From: Magnolia sinica
Lineage: Eukaryota; Streptophyta; Magnoliopsida; Magnoliales; Magnoliaceae
Reading direction: 5' to 3'
DNA: 64,000 bases
NCBI RefSeq assembly: GCF_029962835.1
Contig: NC_080574.1
Coordinates: forward strand, 20,496,001-20,560,000
Numbering within the stretch: the stretch's first letter is position 1; each line of letters begins with the position of its first letter. The position numbers and the translations under genes were made by a program. Below, in pieces: positions 63,351 to 64,000 of this stretch. The notes under the pieces are model-generated. The model made no database searches, was not told the origin of the DNA, and worked only from the letters and a program-made list of their open reading frames with translations.

Positions 63351-64000
63351 TAATTTTTTAATTGTGAAAATTATACTAATTATGAATGAATTTTAATAGT
63401 AAACGAAAAAATCAAACACCAAAAGCAAGCAACGGCCTATATTGAGTGCTAAAAACGTTTTGAGCTTACAATGGATATTCCAGCGAGTGCCACGTAGCAT
63501 TTCTCAATTACTTGTGCACTAATTCTTGTACAGGAGCCATGCTTGAGGTCACGTGGCGTTTTCAGTGTGACTGTAGCAGATACGCGGCATTACATTCACC
63601 ATCACATGCGTACCCAATCGGACCCCTTTATGTTGTGGGCCCCACAGTCCATAAAGTCTTATGGATTTGATTGCCGACCGTCCAATTCACTTTGGATAGT
63701 CCACTCGTAGTGATCGTTTCGGCCGGCATCTAAATTACGGGTGTATGAGCTGAACAGTTTTGCGTTCCCACGTAATATGTCTATGTTTTCAGATTGAAGG
63801 TACAAGCTCTTTCTAATCTGCGAATCCAGACTGTCCATGTGTCAGAAATATCAACGAGGTGAGAGATAATATTCCACGTCCATGTGATTCGGTCCGGTGC
63901 CTCTGGTCATTTATGCTTAATACTCGTACCAATGTCCATGAACCCTTTTTCCAATTGGGTCGACGTTCATACACGTACAGCCCTTTTCTAACTGATCCGG
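63351..64000. other. Intergenic, no gene seen
   Basis: No open frame with a recognisable domain. Words such as GAGTGCCACGTAGCATT and GTCACGTGGCGTTTTC contain ACGT cores and may be remains of a promoter running off the window. Confidence 0.5.

Overview
The window is a repeat-rich stretch of plant nuclear DNA. It holds layered LTR retrotransposons, Tourist-like MITEs, palindromic foldback elements and SINE-like tails, with plant TATA boxes, small introns and pyrimidine-rich leaders. One foldback family, with a core reading like GTGGGGCCCACCATGATG, resembles repeats I associate with magnoliid genomes; that guess at the lineage is weak. I see no rRNA, tRNA, CRISPR or bacterial-type operon.

Layout. 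Positions 1-1178 carry the end of an LTR of the same Athila-type family as the complete element further in. Positions 1179-7851 are non-coding, with a pair of nested Tourist-like MITEs, foldback copies and a decayed Ty3 LTR. A giant minus-strand Ty3 element of the Tat (Ogre/Retand) type fills 7852-38930, flanked by the direct repeat CATGG. It has two about 1.4 kb LTRs, a tRNA-Arg-type primer site and a broken gag-pol (29.2-37.4 kb). Between pol and its 3' LTR it carries two genes in the opposite (plus) orientation: a plant mobile domain (PMD) gene and a DUF7745-like gene, both with apparent introns. A much younger Athila-type element (12234-24117, target duplication TCTAT, LTRs about 97% identical over the part I counted) sits inside the PMD gene. 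Taking it out restores the PMD reading frame. A 362-bp Tourist MITE sits inside the Tat gag/protease region.

From about 41.5 to 58.4 kb there is a tandem segmental duplication. Each copy contains a short minus-strand gene of 69-71 codons sharing the motif KVRIPPRRG. These two are the best candidates for host genes in the window, and a third decayed relative lies near 62.9 kb. The second duplicon is broken by foldback MITEs, by an unidentified insertion of about 950 bp, and by a decayed Copia element (48759-56365).

From 58.4 to 64 kb there are foldback elements, one with a partly matching 9-bp target duplication, a long hairpin (61886-62063), and a promoter-like cluster (62975-63153) with no recognisable gene downstream.

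The elements form a time series. An old Ty3 LTR was split by the Tat element (about 10% LTR divergence over the part compared by eye), which was then split by the Athila element (about 3%). The most interesting content is the antisense pair of accessory genes in the Tat element, their possible own promoters, and the duplicated small-protein gene.
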